Shown in pieces: positions 8,707 to 17,219 of a stretch of DNA of 64,000 nt. A program made the translations under genes and the position numbers. The stretch is taken from contig DASSDH010000133.1 of the NCBI GenBank assembly GCA_035697245.1, positions 4,307-68,306 on the forward strand, in the 5' to 3' direction. The DNA comes from JACVRX01 sp035697245. Lineage in GTDB: Bacteria; Actinomycetota; Actinomycetes; Jiangellales; Jiangellaceae. The notes below the pieces were generated by a model that saw nothing but the letters and a program-made list of their open reading frames with translations, ran no database searches and was not told the origin of the DNA. The number at the start of each line of letters is the position of its first letter. Position 1 is the first letter of the stretch.

Positions 8707-10014
8707 GTGACCGACCTGCCGCGCAAGGCTGTGACCCGCACCGCGAAGCTCGCCGCGTTGCCACTCGGCATCGCCGGCCGGGCGACGCTCGGGCTGGGCA
8801 AGCGCATCGGCGGCCGGCCGGCTGAGCTGGTCGCGGCGGAGATCCAGCAGCGCACCGCAGACCAGGTGTTCAAGGTCCTGGGCGAGCTCAAGGGCGGCGC
8901 GATGAAGTTCGGCCAGGCGATGTCGATCTTCGAGGCGGCACTGCCGGAGCAGCTCGTCGCGCCATATCGGGCGTCGCTCACCAAGCTGCAGGACGCTGCA
9001 CCGCCGATGCCCGCAAAGGTCGTGCACGGCGTGCTTCGAGAGGAGCTCGGATCGCACTGGCGGCGCAAGTTCCGCGAGTTCGACGATGTTCCCGCCGCAG
9101 CGGCGTCGATCGGCCAAGTGCACCGGGCGGTCTGGCGGGACGGCCGGGACGTTGCGGTCAAATTGCAATATCCCGGCGCGGCAGAGGCGTTGCGGTCTGA
9201 CCTGAACCAGGTATCCAGGCTCGGCCGGGTGATCGGTTCCGTGGTGCCCGGCCTGGACGTGCGGCCCCTGCTCGACGAGCTCAAGGACCGGGTCATCGAA
9301 GAGCTGGACTACCGGATGGAGGCCGACGCACAGGACGGATTCGCCTTTGCTTACGTCGACGACCCCGACTTCGTGGTCCCGAGCCTCGTCCATGGCACCG
9401 AGCGCGTGCTGGTCTCGGACTGGGTGGACGGGCGCCCGCTCTCCGACATCATCCTGGCCGGCTCGAAGCAGGAGCGTGATCACGCCGGCCTGCTCTACGT
9501 CCGTTTTCTGTTCTCAGGCCCCGAGCGCGCCGGCTTGCTGCATGCAGACCCGCACCCCGGCAACTACCGGATCACTCCGGACGGCCGGCTCGGCGTCCTG
9601 GACTACGGGGCGGTGGCCCGGCTACCGGAAGGGCTTCCCCGCTCGATCGGCGAGCTGATGAAGCGGGCGCTGGCCGGCAAGGCGGACGAGATGCTGGACG
9701 GGCTTCGCGACGAGGGGTTCATCAAACCGCATATCCGACTCGAGCCGGAAGAGGTCTACGACTACCTGGCACCGTTCCTGGAGCCGGCCGCGGTCGAGAC
9801 GTTCCACTTCGACCGAACGTGGATGCGGGAACAGTTCTCTCGCATCAACGACCCGCGCCGGCCGGGATACACGGTTGGGCTCAAGCTCAACCTGCCCCCC
9901 TCGTACCTACTCATCCACCGGGTCTGGATCGGCGGGCTGGGCGTTCTTTCTCAACTCGATTGTGAGGCGCCCTTCCGGGCCGAGCTCGACCGGTGGCTGC
10001 CCGGATTCGCGTAG
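8707..10014 (+). CDS. ABC1/AarF (UbiB-like) atypical kinase
   Basis: A 435-residue protein of the UbiB/ADCK family. The KxGQ signature is present (Lys67 in 'MKFGQ'), as are the 'AAASIGQVHRA' loop, the nucleotide-binding Lys152, the catalytic-loop equivalent 'HADPHPGN' (279-286) and the metal-binding 'LDYG' (298-301). Such kinases act at membranes on quinone or lipid pathways. A homologue (Rv3197) sits beside whiB7 in mycobacteria and I recall a report linking it to macrolide resistance. I chose the GTG at 8707 with AGGGAGA upstream; an in-frame ATG at 8659 is possible. Confidence 0.88.
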   Translation: MTDLPRKAVTRTAKLAALPLGIAGRATLGLGKRIGGRPAELVAAEIQQRTADQVFKVLGELKGGAMKFGQAMSIFEAALPEQLVAPYRASLTKLQDAAPPMPAKVVHGVLREELGSHWRRKFREFDDVPAAAASIGQVHRAVWRDGRDVAVKLQYPGAAEALRSDLNQVSRLGRVIGSVVPGLDVRPLLDELKDRVIEELDYRMEADAQDGFAFAYVDDPDFVVPSLVHGTERVLVSDWVDGRPLSDIILAGSKQERDHAGLLYVRFLFSGPERAGLLHADPHPGNYRITPDGRLGVLDYGAVARLPEGLPRSIGELMKRALAGKADEMLDGLRDEGFIKPHIRLEPEEVYDYLAPFLEPAAVETFHFDRTWMREQFSRINDPRRPGYTVGLKLNLPPSYLLIHRVWIGGLGVLSQLDCEAPFRAELDRWLPGFA

Positions 10015-10075
10015 CCCGACGACGGCGACGCGTTCGCCACCACCACACCGGATCGAGCCGCGTCGCATCTCGTAT

Positions 10076-11560
10076 TCATGACCAACTCTCCCCGAGATAG
10101 ATGAATCCAGGACCTTCGTCACGGAACGGCACCCCGGCAGTGCGGAGGGCGCCGTCCCAACCACCGCGACAACCCGGGTCGGCCCCCTCGAACCCATGGT
10201 CGGCGGTGAGGATGACGATCACCTCATCCGTCGCGCCAACCCGGTCGAGATGATCGAGAAAGGCGCCGAGCCGGTGGTCGGCATCTCGCAAGGAGTCACG
10301 CGCGATCTCCGATCGCGGTCCACCGGCGTGGTGACCTGCGTCGGTCACCGAACTCGACCACCACGTCAGCAGGGGCGCATCGGCCGGGCGGTTCCACAGC
10401 GACAGCACCTGGTCCAGGCCGGCGTCATCAACCTGCGTTGCCCACGCGTAGTACCCGTTCGCCACGTGGGCGCGGTTGTGCAGATGAATCGAGCCGGCGG
10501 GGTCGGGCAGAGTACTGGCCAGGCTGGTGGCGCCGTCAGCCGCGCCGGTGTTGCGGATGATCTGCATGGTCGAGTACTCGGCTCCGCGGTCCACCGGCTC
10601 GTTGACACACGCGGTCAGCGCCTCCGGGTTTGCTCCACGGACCAGTTCGAACACAGTGGCGACGCCCGGCCGCAGCCATTCGGCGGTTCGGTGCCATGTC
10701 GTCGCGTCGTTCGTGTTGACCGAACGACGCGCGTGGCGGTCGTAGAAGACATTGCCGAGAACGCCATGCCGGCCGGGTCCGACGCCGGTAAGGATCGACG
10801 TGTGGTTGGTCAGTGTCACGCTGGGGAACTCCGCGATCGCACCACCACGCAGTGCGCAGCCACGATCGAGGAGCCGAGCAATCGCCGGGAGTTCGCCCTC
10901 GGCGGCCAAGTGCAACAAGTCGCCGCAGTGGGCTCCGTCCCAGAGCACACCGACGACCCATTGCGCGTCGCGGCCCACGAGATTTCCGAAAACGATGCCG
11001 TCGAGCGGCATACCTGCGGCGTCGACCAAGCGGCCCGCCTGGTCGTTCGGTTCGACTCCGCACAACCACGCGAGCGTCGGCCCGACGTCTGGTAGCCGGA
11101 CGTGTCCCTCGACGAGCCCCGATGCGTTGACACCGGCACCGGACAGCAGCAGCGGAGCCCGTGATTGCACGACATCGAGACTGCCGTGCTCGCCCGGATG
11201 CCCACCTGCCTCGGGGAAGTAGTGCGGCGGGGTATGGATGATCGCGAGATCGGGCGCCCGGCCGGTGTCGGCGAAGAACGACAGCAGCCGTTCTGCTGCG
11301 TATGGGTACGCATTACGCACGTTCGGCGGCGACGGGTCCGCAAGCTCTCTCTCGTATGGCAGGAAGGCCATCGGATTCTGGTCGGCGACGGGATTCACGC
11401 CGTCGACAACGTCGGCCGGCTCGTCTGGACGAAGCCGCGCTGTGCCGGCCGAGTTGGCCACCATGACACCGCCGTCGCGGTCGGGCCAGGCCACCAGATC
11501 CACGATGTCGGCCAACTCGGGCGCAGTCAGCGCCCCAACCGCTCGAGCAAGCTCTCCCAC
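10076..11560 (-). CDS. Alkaline-phosphatase-superfamily phosphodiesterase
   Basis: A 494-residue member of the type I phosphodiesterase/nucleotide pyrophosphatase branch. Visible features are Asp208 in 'VLWDGAHC', the nucleophile region 'FPSVTLTNHTSILTG' near 246-259, and the metal-binding 'TADHGFEG' near the C-terminus. No signal peptide is visible, so it may be cytoplasmic or have a further upstream start. The substrate is unknown. It is convergent with the ABC1 kinase gene and lies downstream of whiB7 on the same strand. Confidence 0.85.
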   Translation of the reverse strand: MGELARAVGALTAPELADIVDLVAWPDRDGGVMVANSAGTARLRPDEPADVVDGVNPVADQNPMAFLPYERELADPSPPNVRNAYPYAAERLLSFFADTGRAPDLAIIHTPPHYFPEAGGHPGEHGSLDVVQSRAPLLLSGAGVNASGLVEGHVRLPDVGPTLAWLCGVEPNDQAGRLVDAAGMPLDGIVFGNLVGRDAQWVVGVLWDGAHCGDLLHLAAEGELPAIARLLDRGCALRGGAIAEFPSVTLTNHTSILTGVGPGRHGVLGNVFYDRHARRSVNTNDATTWHRTAEWLRPGVATVFELVRGANPEALTACVNEPVDRGAEYSTMQIIRNTGAADGATSLASTLPDPAGSIHLHNRAHVANGYYAWATQVDDAGLDQVLSLWNRPADAPLLTWWSSSVTDAGHHAGGPRSEIARDSLRDADHRLGAFLDHLDRVGATDEVIVILTADHGFEGADPGCRGGWDGALRTAGVPFRDEGPGFIYLGESWS

Positions 11561-11570
11561 GCCACCAAGT

Positions 11571-11629
11571 CTCGCTGGCTACCCGACGCCTCGCGCCGGC
11601 TACCAACGCCTCGCGCTGGCTACCCGACC
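11571..11629. repeat. Three imperfect 19-20 bp tandem repeats
   Basis: The units start at 11571, 11590 and 11610. Each reads close to CTCGCG-CTGGCTACCCGACGC, with a few substitutions. They lie between whiB7 and the phosphodiesterase gene, within the likely whiB7 3' region and just before the phosphodiesterase start. Confidence 0.6.
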
Positions 11630-11709
11630 TGTCGAGCATCCGACTTGGGTCCGATTCCGACCCCCCAACACCGACTTCAGTCGTCGGTTCATCGGAACTC
11701 CCGGTGGTC

Positions 11710-11985
11710 TCAGGCAGCCAGTTCGGTCTTACGTGGTCGACCGCGCGGACGCTTCCGCGCGACGACGACACCCGAGACGAACAGCTCTCCGCCCCAGACG
11801 CCCCAAGGCTCATGCCTCTCATGCGCCCCGGCCAGGCATTGCAGTCGGACCGGACACTCGTGGCACAGCGATTTGGCGAGTTCGACGTCAGCAGGCGACT
11901 CGGCGAACCAGAGCTCGGGGTCGGAACGGCATGGGATCGCCGACTCGATCTCGACCGCGCGGTCGAGGACGCTCGCCAGCATCAC
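11710..11985 (-). CDS. whiB7: WhiB7 transcriptional regulator
   Basis: A 91-residue iron-sulfur regulator. Four cluster-binding cysteines are at 19, 41, 44 and 50, followed by the SigA-interaction motif 'EPWGVWGGE' (59-67). The C-terminal AT-hook 'RGRPRK' (81-86) distinguishes WhiB7 from other WhiB proteins. WhiB7 activates intrinsic multidrug-resistance genes on ribosome inhibition and activates its own promoter. I chose the GTG at 11985, eight bases after AGGGAGG, with the adjacent ATG at 11982 as alternative; a start at 12033 would lie inside the attenuator. A promoter, upstream ORF and terminator precede it. Confidence 0.95.
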   Translation of the reverse strand: MMLASVLDRAVEIESAIPCRSDPELWFAESPADVELAKSLCHECPVRLQCLAGAHERHEPWGVWGGELFVSGVVVARKRPRGRPRKTELAA

Positions 11986-12033
11986 GGTGGTCACCTCCCT
12001 TCGTGTCTCGGTCCGGAAATTGGACTGCGGCAC

Positions 12034-12068
12034 AAAACGGCCGCGGATCCCATCTCGGGTCCGCGGCC
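12034..12068 (-). terminator. Intrinsic terminator in the whiB7 leader (attenuator)
   Basis: On the minus strand, GGCCGCGGACCC pairs with GGGATCCGCGGCC, a near-perfect stem with a short loop, followed directly by GTTTTG. It lies 24 bases after the upstream ORF stop and about 50 bases before the whiB7 start, exactly where an attenuator would act. Confidence 0.85.
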
Positions 12069-12091
12069 TGGAAGGCGTCGGTGTGATGGAG

Positions 12092-12319
12092 CTACACCGG
12101 AGAACTCCAGGAACGAACCCTCTCAGGGTCCCGGATGTCGGCGGTCGGCGTCATGGCGGTCATGGCGCGGGCACCTGCCTGCGGACGCACTTCACCCGTC
12201 GACGCGGCGAAGACGACCCCGACACTGCGCTCCCGAACAGCCGCCCGGCGACCAGCGGAGGTCGCCGATGTGGCCATGCCGTGGCCGTCGTACACCAAGC
12301 TCATGGCGCTGCGATTCAT
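12092..12319 (-). CDS. whiB7 leader upstream open reading frame
   Basis: A 75-codon frame that starts with ATG, with GGGGAGGGGAGGG ending five bases upstream, and stops 23 bases before the terminator stem. The peptide is Arg-, Ala- and Ser-rich and has no domain. whiB7 genes of mycobacteria and Streptomyces are known to carry a translated upstream frame that senses ribosome stalling. The last codons contain CCTGGA (12111-12106), which can pair with TCCAGG (12072-12067) at the base of the terminator. A ribosome at the stop codon would therefore influence folding. This reading is inference from sequence. Confidence 0.7.
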   Translation of the reverse strand: MNRSAMSLVYDGHGMATSATSAGRRAAVRERSVGVVFAASTGEVRPQAGARAMTAMTPTADIRDPERVRSWSSPV

Positions 12320-12383
12320 CGGTACCCTCCCCTCCCCGGTCGTGCGGACGCGCGTATTCGCGCGCAGCCGGTGCGTCACGAGA

Positions 12384-12422
12384 ACCCTAAACCCGGTGCT
12401 GATAGGGAGCAACCGATTTATT
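12384..12422 (-). promoter_or_regulatory. whiB7 autoregulated-type promoter
   Basis: On the minus strand, an AT-rich block AATAAAT (12422-12416) lies three bases upstream of TTGCTC (12412-12407). After 17 bases comes TAGGGT (12389-12384). An AT-rich block just upstream of the -35 is the known WhiB7-dependent layout. The promoter overlaps the 3' end of uvrD2 and would give a leader of about 390 bases. Confidence 0.7.
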
Positions 12423-14514
12423 GGTTGATACTCCGGCACAGCTGCAATACGTCGCCGCCGTAACGGTCGAGTTTCGTCCGGCCGACGCCGGGAATCGCCG
12501 CGAGCGCTTTCTCGTCGCCGGGTCTGGATTCGGCGATCGCCGTCAACGTCGCGTCGGTGAACACGACGTATGCCGGGACCTTCTGTTCCTGCGCCCGTTC
12601 CAGCCGCCACGCGCGAAGCCGCTCGAAAAGGTTCTCGTCCACCGACGAGGGACATCCGCTGCAGCGCCCGATCTTGCGATCGGCGGGAGCCGACAACGGC
12701 GTGCCACAGACGCGACACCGGGACACACCGCGGATACGTCGCTGTCGTTCTCGAGGAGCGCCCGGTTGGAAGAGAGCCCCACCTAGGGGTCGAACCCCGT
12801 CGAGAAAACGGCTGGGGCGACGGGCTCCTCGTCCGCCGGGTGCACGAGCAAGCGACCACGACAGTCGCAGCCACTTCCGCGCGCGGGTAACTCCGACGTA
12901 GAGCAACCGACGTTCCTCGGCGAGCTGTGCCGGTGTCTCGGCGTAGGCGAGCGGCAATGTTCCCTCGTGACAGCCGACGAGGAAAACGGCGTCCCATTCG
13001 AGGCCCTTCGCGGCGTGCAGCGAAGCGAGCGTCACGCCGTCGGCGACGGGAACGTGCTGCGCTGCCGCACGCCGTTCGAACTCGGAGAGCACGTCGTGCA
13101 GTCGGGCTGCAGGCTCGACGGCGACCACCTCCTCGGCGAGTGCGACCACCGCCGCCAGAGACTCCCAACGCTCCCGTGCCGCTCCGGCACCGGACGGAGG
13201 TCGGGCCGACCAACCGGCCGCCGCAAGCACTGCCGTCGTCGCCGCAACCGCATCGGGGGCGTCGGCCGAGCCAGCGTCAGCAGATCGGACGGCTGCCCGC
13301 AGCAACATGGCTGCTTCGCGCACCTCCGGACGATCGAAGAACCGCTCGGCTCCGCGCACGACGTAGGGAACGCCCAGGTCCGCCAATGCTTGTTCATACG
13401 CCTCCGACTGCGCGTTCACTCGGTACAGGATCGCGATCTCACGCGCTGGTGCGCCGGCAGCGATCAGTTCGGCGATCTGGCCGGCGACCCAGGACGCCTC
13501 GGCGACCTCGTCGGGATGCTCGACGAAGGTCGCCTCCGGGCCAGCCGGGCGCTGCGCCTTCAGCTGCACTCCAGACCGGGTCGTCACATCACCGCCGCGA
13601 GCAAGAATGCCGTTGGCGACGTGGACCACCTGCGGCGTGGACCGGTAGTCCCGCACCAGCCGGACGATCTGAGCCCCCGGATACCGTTGGGGGAAGCCGA
13701 CGAGGTAGTCAGGTCGCCCTCCGGCGAACGAGTAGATCGTCTGCGCTGGGTCGCCGACGACGCATACGTCGTCGCGGCCGCCGAGCCAGAGATCGAGCAG
13801 AGTCTGCTGAATCGGCGAGACGTCCTGGTACTCGTCGACGACCACGTGGTGGTACTGCGCGCGGACCGCCTCCGCGACACCGGGCCGGCCGGCCAGCAGG
13901 CCGACCGCCGCCAGCAGGATGTCTTCCAGATCGAACAGGCCGCGATCGGTCTTGACATCTTCGTACGCGGCGTACACCCGGCCGACCGTTTCTGGATCGA
14001 CCCCCGCAACCTCGCGACGTGCACCCTCCGCTGCCTGGGGATAGGCGTCCGGGGCCGCGTTGGTCACCTTGGCCCATTCGAATTCGGCGGCGAGGTCTCG
14101 CAGCGTCGTCCGGTCAGTGCCCACGCGGCAGCGGCTTGCGGCTGCGCCGACCAGGGGCAGCTTGCTCGAGGTGATCTCGGGGAACTCCCGGTTCATCACC
14201 TGTGGCCAGAAGTAGCGGGCCTGCCGCAGTGCCGCCGAGTGGAACGTCCGCGCTTGGACGCCGTCGACCCCCAGCGCACGAAGCCGCGCCCGCATCTCCC
14301 CCGCGGCTCGGGTGGTGAACGTGACAGCCAGTACCCGTCGAGGCTCGAAAGCTCCGGCAAGCACGCCGTGCGCGATGCGATGGGTGATAGCCCGGGTCTT
14401 GCCGGTGCCGGCGCCTGCGATGACGCATACCGGGCCATGGAGTGCGGTCGCGACAGTCCGCTGCTCTGGGTCGAGAGCGTCGAGGACGTCGGCCGCAGAA
14501 GACACGGCGTTCAT
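12418..14514 (-). CDS. uvrD2: ATP-dependent DNA helicase UvrD2
   Basis: A 698-residue superfamily 1A helicase. It shows the Walker A motif 'GAGTGKT' (34-40), 'VDEYQDVSP', 'GDPAQTIYSFAGG', 'LHAAKGLEWD' and 'GVTRARKWL'. A tetracysteine motif (Cys 600, 603, 618, 621) and an HRDC domain (about 624-697) complete the UvrD2 layout known from mycobacteria. I placed the start at the ATG at 14514, which begins close to the conserved helicase N-terminus; an in-frame start at 14589 would add 25 poorly conserved residues. It lies immediately upstream of the whiB7 promoter, the order known from M. tuberculosis. Confidence 0.94.
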   Translation of the reverse strand: MNAVSSAADVLDALDPEQRTVATALHGPVCVIAGAGTGKTRAITHRIAHGVLAGAFEPRRVLAVTFTTRAAGEMRARLRALGVDGVQARTFHSAALRQARYFWPQVMNREFPEITSSKLPLVGAAASRCRVGTDRTTLRDLAAEFEWAKVTNAAPDAYPQAAEGARREVAGVDPETVGRVYAAYEDVKTDRGLFDLEDILLAAVGLLAGRPGVAEAVRAQYHHVVVDEYQDVSPIQQTLLDLWLGGRDDVCVVGDPAQTIYSFAGGRPDYLVGFPQRYPGAQIVRLVRDYRSTPQVVHVANGILARGGDVTTRSGVQLKAQRPAGPEATFVEHPDEVAEASWVAGQIAELIAAGAPAREIAILYRVNAQSEAYEQALADLGVPYVVRGAERFFDRPEVREAAMLLRAAVRSADAGSADAPDAVAATTAVLAAAGWSARPPSGAGAARERWESLAAVVALAEEVVAVEPAARLHDVLSEFERRAAAQHVPVADGVTLASLHAAKGLEWDAVFLVGCHEGTLPLAYAETPAQLAEERRLLYVGVTRARKWLRLSWSLARAPGGRGARRPSRFLDGVRPLGGALFQPGAPRERQRRIRGVSRCRVCGTPLSAPADRKIGRCSGCPSSVDENLFERLRAWRLERAQEQKVPAYVVFTDATLTAIAESRPGDEKALAAIPGVGRTKLDRYGGDVLQLCRSINQ

Positions 14515-14595
14515 CCTGGCAGCCCGCCCCGACGATGGCCTCAGGGTGTCACGCCCCGTATCACCGTGGAGGGTCGGGACGCGAGCCACGCGAGG

Positions 14596-15510
14596 TCAGC
14601 GAGGCTGTGACTCGAGCTCGGCGCCGTACCAGCCTTCGATCAGCCGCCGCGAAATCGACACGCTCGGCGAGAGCCGGATCTCACCAGATTGCAGCGCGGT
14701 GTCGAGATCGGCGCGCGAGTACCAGTTCGCTTCGCTGAGCTCAACGCCGTCCGGCCGCGGCTCTGCACCGTCGGCACGTGCGTAGTAACCGAGCATCAAG
14801 CTCGACGGGAACGGCCAGGGCTGGCTGCCCGCATATGAACAAGCCGTGACGACGACGCCAGTCTCCTCTGCCACCTCGCGCACGACCGCCTGCTCCGGTG
14901 ACTCCCCTGGTTCGACAAACCCGGCAAGGGTCGAGAACCAGCCGGTGGGCCACTCGTCCTGCCGGCCGAGCAGGCAGCGATCGTCGTCGTCGGTGACCAA
15001 GACGATCACCGCTGGGTCGGTGCGCGGGAAGTGCTCCGACCCGTCGACTGCGCAGCGCCGCACATGGCCCGCATACGTCACGGTGGTGAGCGCACCGCAG
15101 CGCGAACAGTGCCGGTGCGCCTGGTGCCAGTTCGCCAGTGCAACGGCATGCACCATCAGCCCGCCGTCCCTGTCGTCGAGCACGGGTGCCGCTTGGCGCA
15201 GACCGGCGGCGCGTGAGTCGGGGTGTGGACCGTCCACGTGGACCGCGAAGAAGGCGAGCTGCTCGTTGTCCACACCGAGGAAGAATCGTTCGCCATCGGG
15301 CATCTCGTCCGGCCGATCGAGCACCAGCCGGCCATCGTCCACCGCGACCTTGCCGTCGGCGACGACGAACGATCGCGATCGCGGATCGCTCCACGCGCGG
15401 TCGAGCCACTCCTCGTCGGAGCGCAGGTGCCCGGCCCGGTCGACGCCCGCCCGAGCCAACGGCAGCTGACCGCGCAGGGAGTAGCTCGTAGCGCCGTCGT
15501 CCACGTCCAC
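14596..15510 (-). CDS. nudC: NAD+ diphosphatase / NAD-capped RNA hydrolase NudC
   Basis: A 304-residue Nudix hydrolase. The zinc-ribbon segment starts at 'HCSRCG'. The Nudix box is seen as 'GFVEPGESPEQAVVREVAEE' followed by 'TG'. Downstream, 'SQPWPFPSSLM' is the NudC-specific array that distinguishes NADH pyrophosphatases from other Nudix enzymes. It should hydrolyse NAD(H) to NMN(H) and AMP and may decap NAD-RNA. It lies on the same strand as uvrD2 with a short gap. The usual actinobacterial neighbour, a mycoredoxin-type glutaredoxin gene, is absent here. Confidence 0.94.
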   Translation of the reverse strand: MDVDDGATSYSLRGQLPLARAGVDRAGHLRSDEEWLDRAWSDPRSRSFVVADGKVAVDDGRLVLDRPDEMPDGERFFLGVDNEQLAFFAVHVDGPHPDSRAAGLRQAAPVLDDRDGGLMVHAVALANWHQAHRHCSRCGALTTVTYAGHVRRCAVDGSEHFPRTDPAVIVLVTDDDDRCLLGRQDEWPTGWFSTLAGFVEPGESPEQAVVREVAEETGVVVTACSYAGSQPWPFPSSLMLGYYARADGAEPRPDGVELSEANWYSRADLDTALQSGEIRLSPSVSISRRLIEGWYGAELESQPR

Positions 15511-15606
15511 CGACCCTACGGCGGGCTGTGGTTGTGGCGTCCGCGCCCTGGCCGCTTGGCCGGCCAGGCCTCCGGGCCTTGTTTACTCCGGTTACCGTCG
15601 TCCCCC

Positions 15607-16314
15607 GTGAGCATTCACATCGGGGCCGCACCGGGCGATGTCGCCGAGACTGTTCTCCTTCCCGGCGACCCGCTGCGTGCGGAATGGATCGCGCAGAGCT
15701 ATCTGGATGACGTCACCTGCTACACCCGCACCCGGAACATGCTCGGGTTCACCGGTTCGTACCGGGGCCGACGGATCTCCGTGCAGGGCACCGGCATGGG
15801 CCAGCCGTCGCTGGGGATCTACGTACACGAGCTGGTCACCGGGTTCGGCGCCCAGACGCTGATTCGGGTGGGGTCGTGCGGCGCGCTCGTACCCAAGGTC
15901 GCAATCCGCGACGTAGTGATCGCGATGAGCGCGTGCACCGACTCGTCGATGAACCAACTGCGCTTCGAGGGCGTCGACTTCGCACCGACGGCCGACTTTG
16001 GCCTCCTGCGAGCATGCGTCGAACAGGCCGAGCGGGCAGGCATCTCGTTCCATGTCGGCCCGATCGCTGCGTGGGATTCTTTCTACAGCGACCGGCCCGA
16101 GCTGCTCAAACGCCTGAGCGAGTACGGGGTTCTTGCCGTCGAGATGGAGACCGCGGAGCTGTACACGCTGGCGGCAAAACACGGCGTGCGGGCACTGACC
16201 GTCTGCACTGCGAGCGACAGCCTGGTAACGGGCGAGAAGACATCAGCGGAGGAACGGGAGCGAACGTTCTCTGCGATGGTCGAGCTCGCCTTGGCGACAT
16301 CGGCGCAGGTGTAG
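15607..16314 (+). CDS. deoD: DeoD-type purine nucleoside phosphorylase
   Basis: A 235-residue enzyme of the hexameric PNP family, which splits purine (deoxy)nucleosides with phosphate. Family marks are 'GDPLRAEWIA', 'GTGMGQPSLGIYVHEL', 'RVGSCGAL' and 'GVLAVEMETAELYTLA'. The catalytic Asp region appears as 'TASDSLVTGE'. Length matches the E. coli enzyme. The GTG start has no Shine-Dalgarno sequence and may be leaderless. The gene is divergent from nudC. Confidence 0.94.
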   Translation: MSIHIGAAPGDVAETVLLPGDPLRAEWIAQSYLDDVTCYTRTRNMLGFTGSYRGRRISVQGTGMGQPSLGIYVHELVTGFGAQTLIRVGSCGALVPKVAIRDVVIAMSACTDSSMNQLRFEGVDFAPTADFGLLRACVEQAERAGISFHVGPIAAWDSFYSDRPELLKRLSEYGVLAVEMETAELYTLAAKHGVRALTVCTASDSLVTGEKTSAEERERTFSAMVELALATSAQV

Positions 16315-16416
16315 CACGTCGTTCGGCCGGGACGGCTCGGTACGAAAACACGTGCAAGGAGCGCTCTTCCGGGTAAGGACGGGTCCGTCAGCGCCTTGCC
16401 TCGTAGCGTGTCGGCC

Positions 16417-17190
16417 ATGGCTCGGCTTCGGCTCGGCACGTTCAACCTGCTGCACGGCCTTTCGATCCGGACGGGCACAGCCGACGAGGCAGACCTGCGA
16501 TCAGCGGCGGCTGCTCTTGACGCCGACGTGCTCGGGCTTCAGGAGGTCGACCGCGGTCAACCGCGCAGCGGCAAGACCGACCAGGCCGCGGTTGTCGCCG
16601 ATGAGCTCCGTGCGACCTGGTGGCGGTTCGCGCCGGCACTGAGCGGCACACCGCTGAACTGGACCCCGGCCGATCCCGGCGACGCCTCCATCGGATCCGG
16701 CTACGGCATCGCCCTGGTCTCGCGTTTGCGGGTGCTGCACTGGGACCTCCGGGCCTTCCCGGCAGCCCCGATCAGCCTGCCGTTGGCAGTCGCCGGCCGT
16801 CGCGGGCTGACCCTCGTTCCTGACCAGCCGCGAGTCGCCTTGGCGGCGGTCGTTGTCGGCCCTGATGGGCCGTTCACCGTTGCCACTGCACATCTGTCCT
16901 TCGTCCCGGGTTGGAACGCGCGGCAGCTGCGGGCAGTCGGCCGGTGGCTGGCCACCATGCCGCCCCCTCGGGTGCTGGCCGGCGATCTCAACCTGCCTGG
17001 CCGCGTGCCCGCCGCGTTGACCGGCTGGGTCGACCTGGCCAGAGCGCCGACCTACCCGTCGTGGCGGCCACGGGTGCAGTGGGACCACATCCTCTCGAGA
17101 GGCGTGGGCACCAACGACGTGCGCGAAGCGACCGCCATCCGGCTGCCTGTGTCCGACCACAACGCTCTTGTCGTAGACGTCGTGCTCTGA
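16417..17190 (+). CDS. Endonuclease/exonuclease/phosphatase family protein
   Basis: A 257-residue EEP-fold hydrolase. The metal- and phosphate-binding motifs are visible in order: 'GTFNLLHG' near the N-terminus, 'LGLQEVDRG' around 46, 'ATAHLS', 'LAGDLNLPG' and the terminal 'SDHNALVVDVV'. The fold covers nucleases, inositol phosphatases and sphingomyelinases; the substrate cannot be told. It has no signal peptide. The start is the ATG directly before the conserved fold. The end converges on the ATPase gene. Confidence 0.88.
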   Translation: MARLRLGTFNLLHGLSIRTGTADEADLRSAAAALDADVLGLQEVDRGQPRSGKTDQAAVVADELRATWWRFAPALSGTPLNWTPADPGDASIGSGYGIALVSRLRVLHWDLRAFPAAPISLPLAVAGRRGLTLVPDQPRVALAAVVVGPDGPFTVATAHLSFVPGWNARQLRAVGRWLATMPPPRVLAGDLNLPGRVPAALTGWVDLARAPTYPSWRPRVQWDHILSRGVGTNDVREATAIRLPVSDHNALVVDVVL

Positions 17191-17213
17191 CTAGGCGCAG
17201 CACGGCGGCCTAG
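17191..17213. terminator. Weak stem-loop between convergent genes
   Basis: CTAGGC (17191-17196) pairs with GCCTAG (17208-17213) over an 11-base loop directly after the stop of the EEP gene. It sits between two convergent genes, so it could act in both directions. There is no U-tract. Confidence 0.35.
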
Positions 17214-17219
17214 GCTGGG

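Noticed and set aside
12033..12033. GTG at 12033 as the whiB7 start
   Set aside because: It lies at the 3' edge of the terminator and has no ribosome binding site, while the GTG at 11985 has AGGGAGG at good distance.
12135..12428. 97-codon frame on the plus strand opposite the whiB7 leader
   Set aside because: It is antisense to the uORF and promoter, with no ribosome binding site or family likeness.
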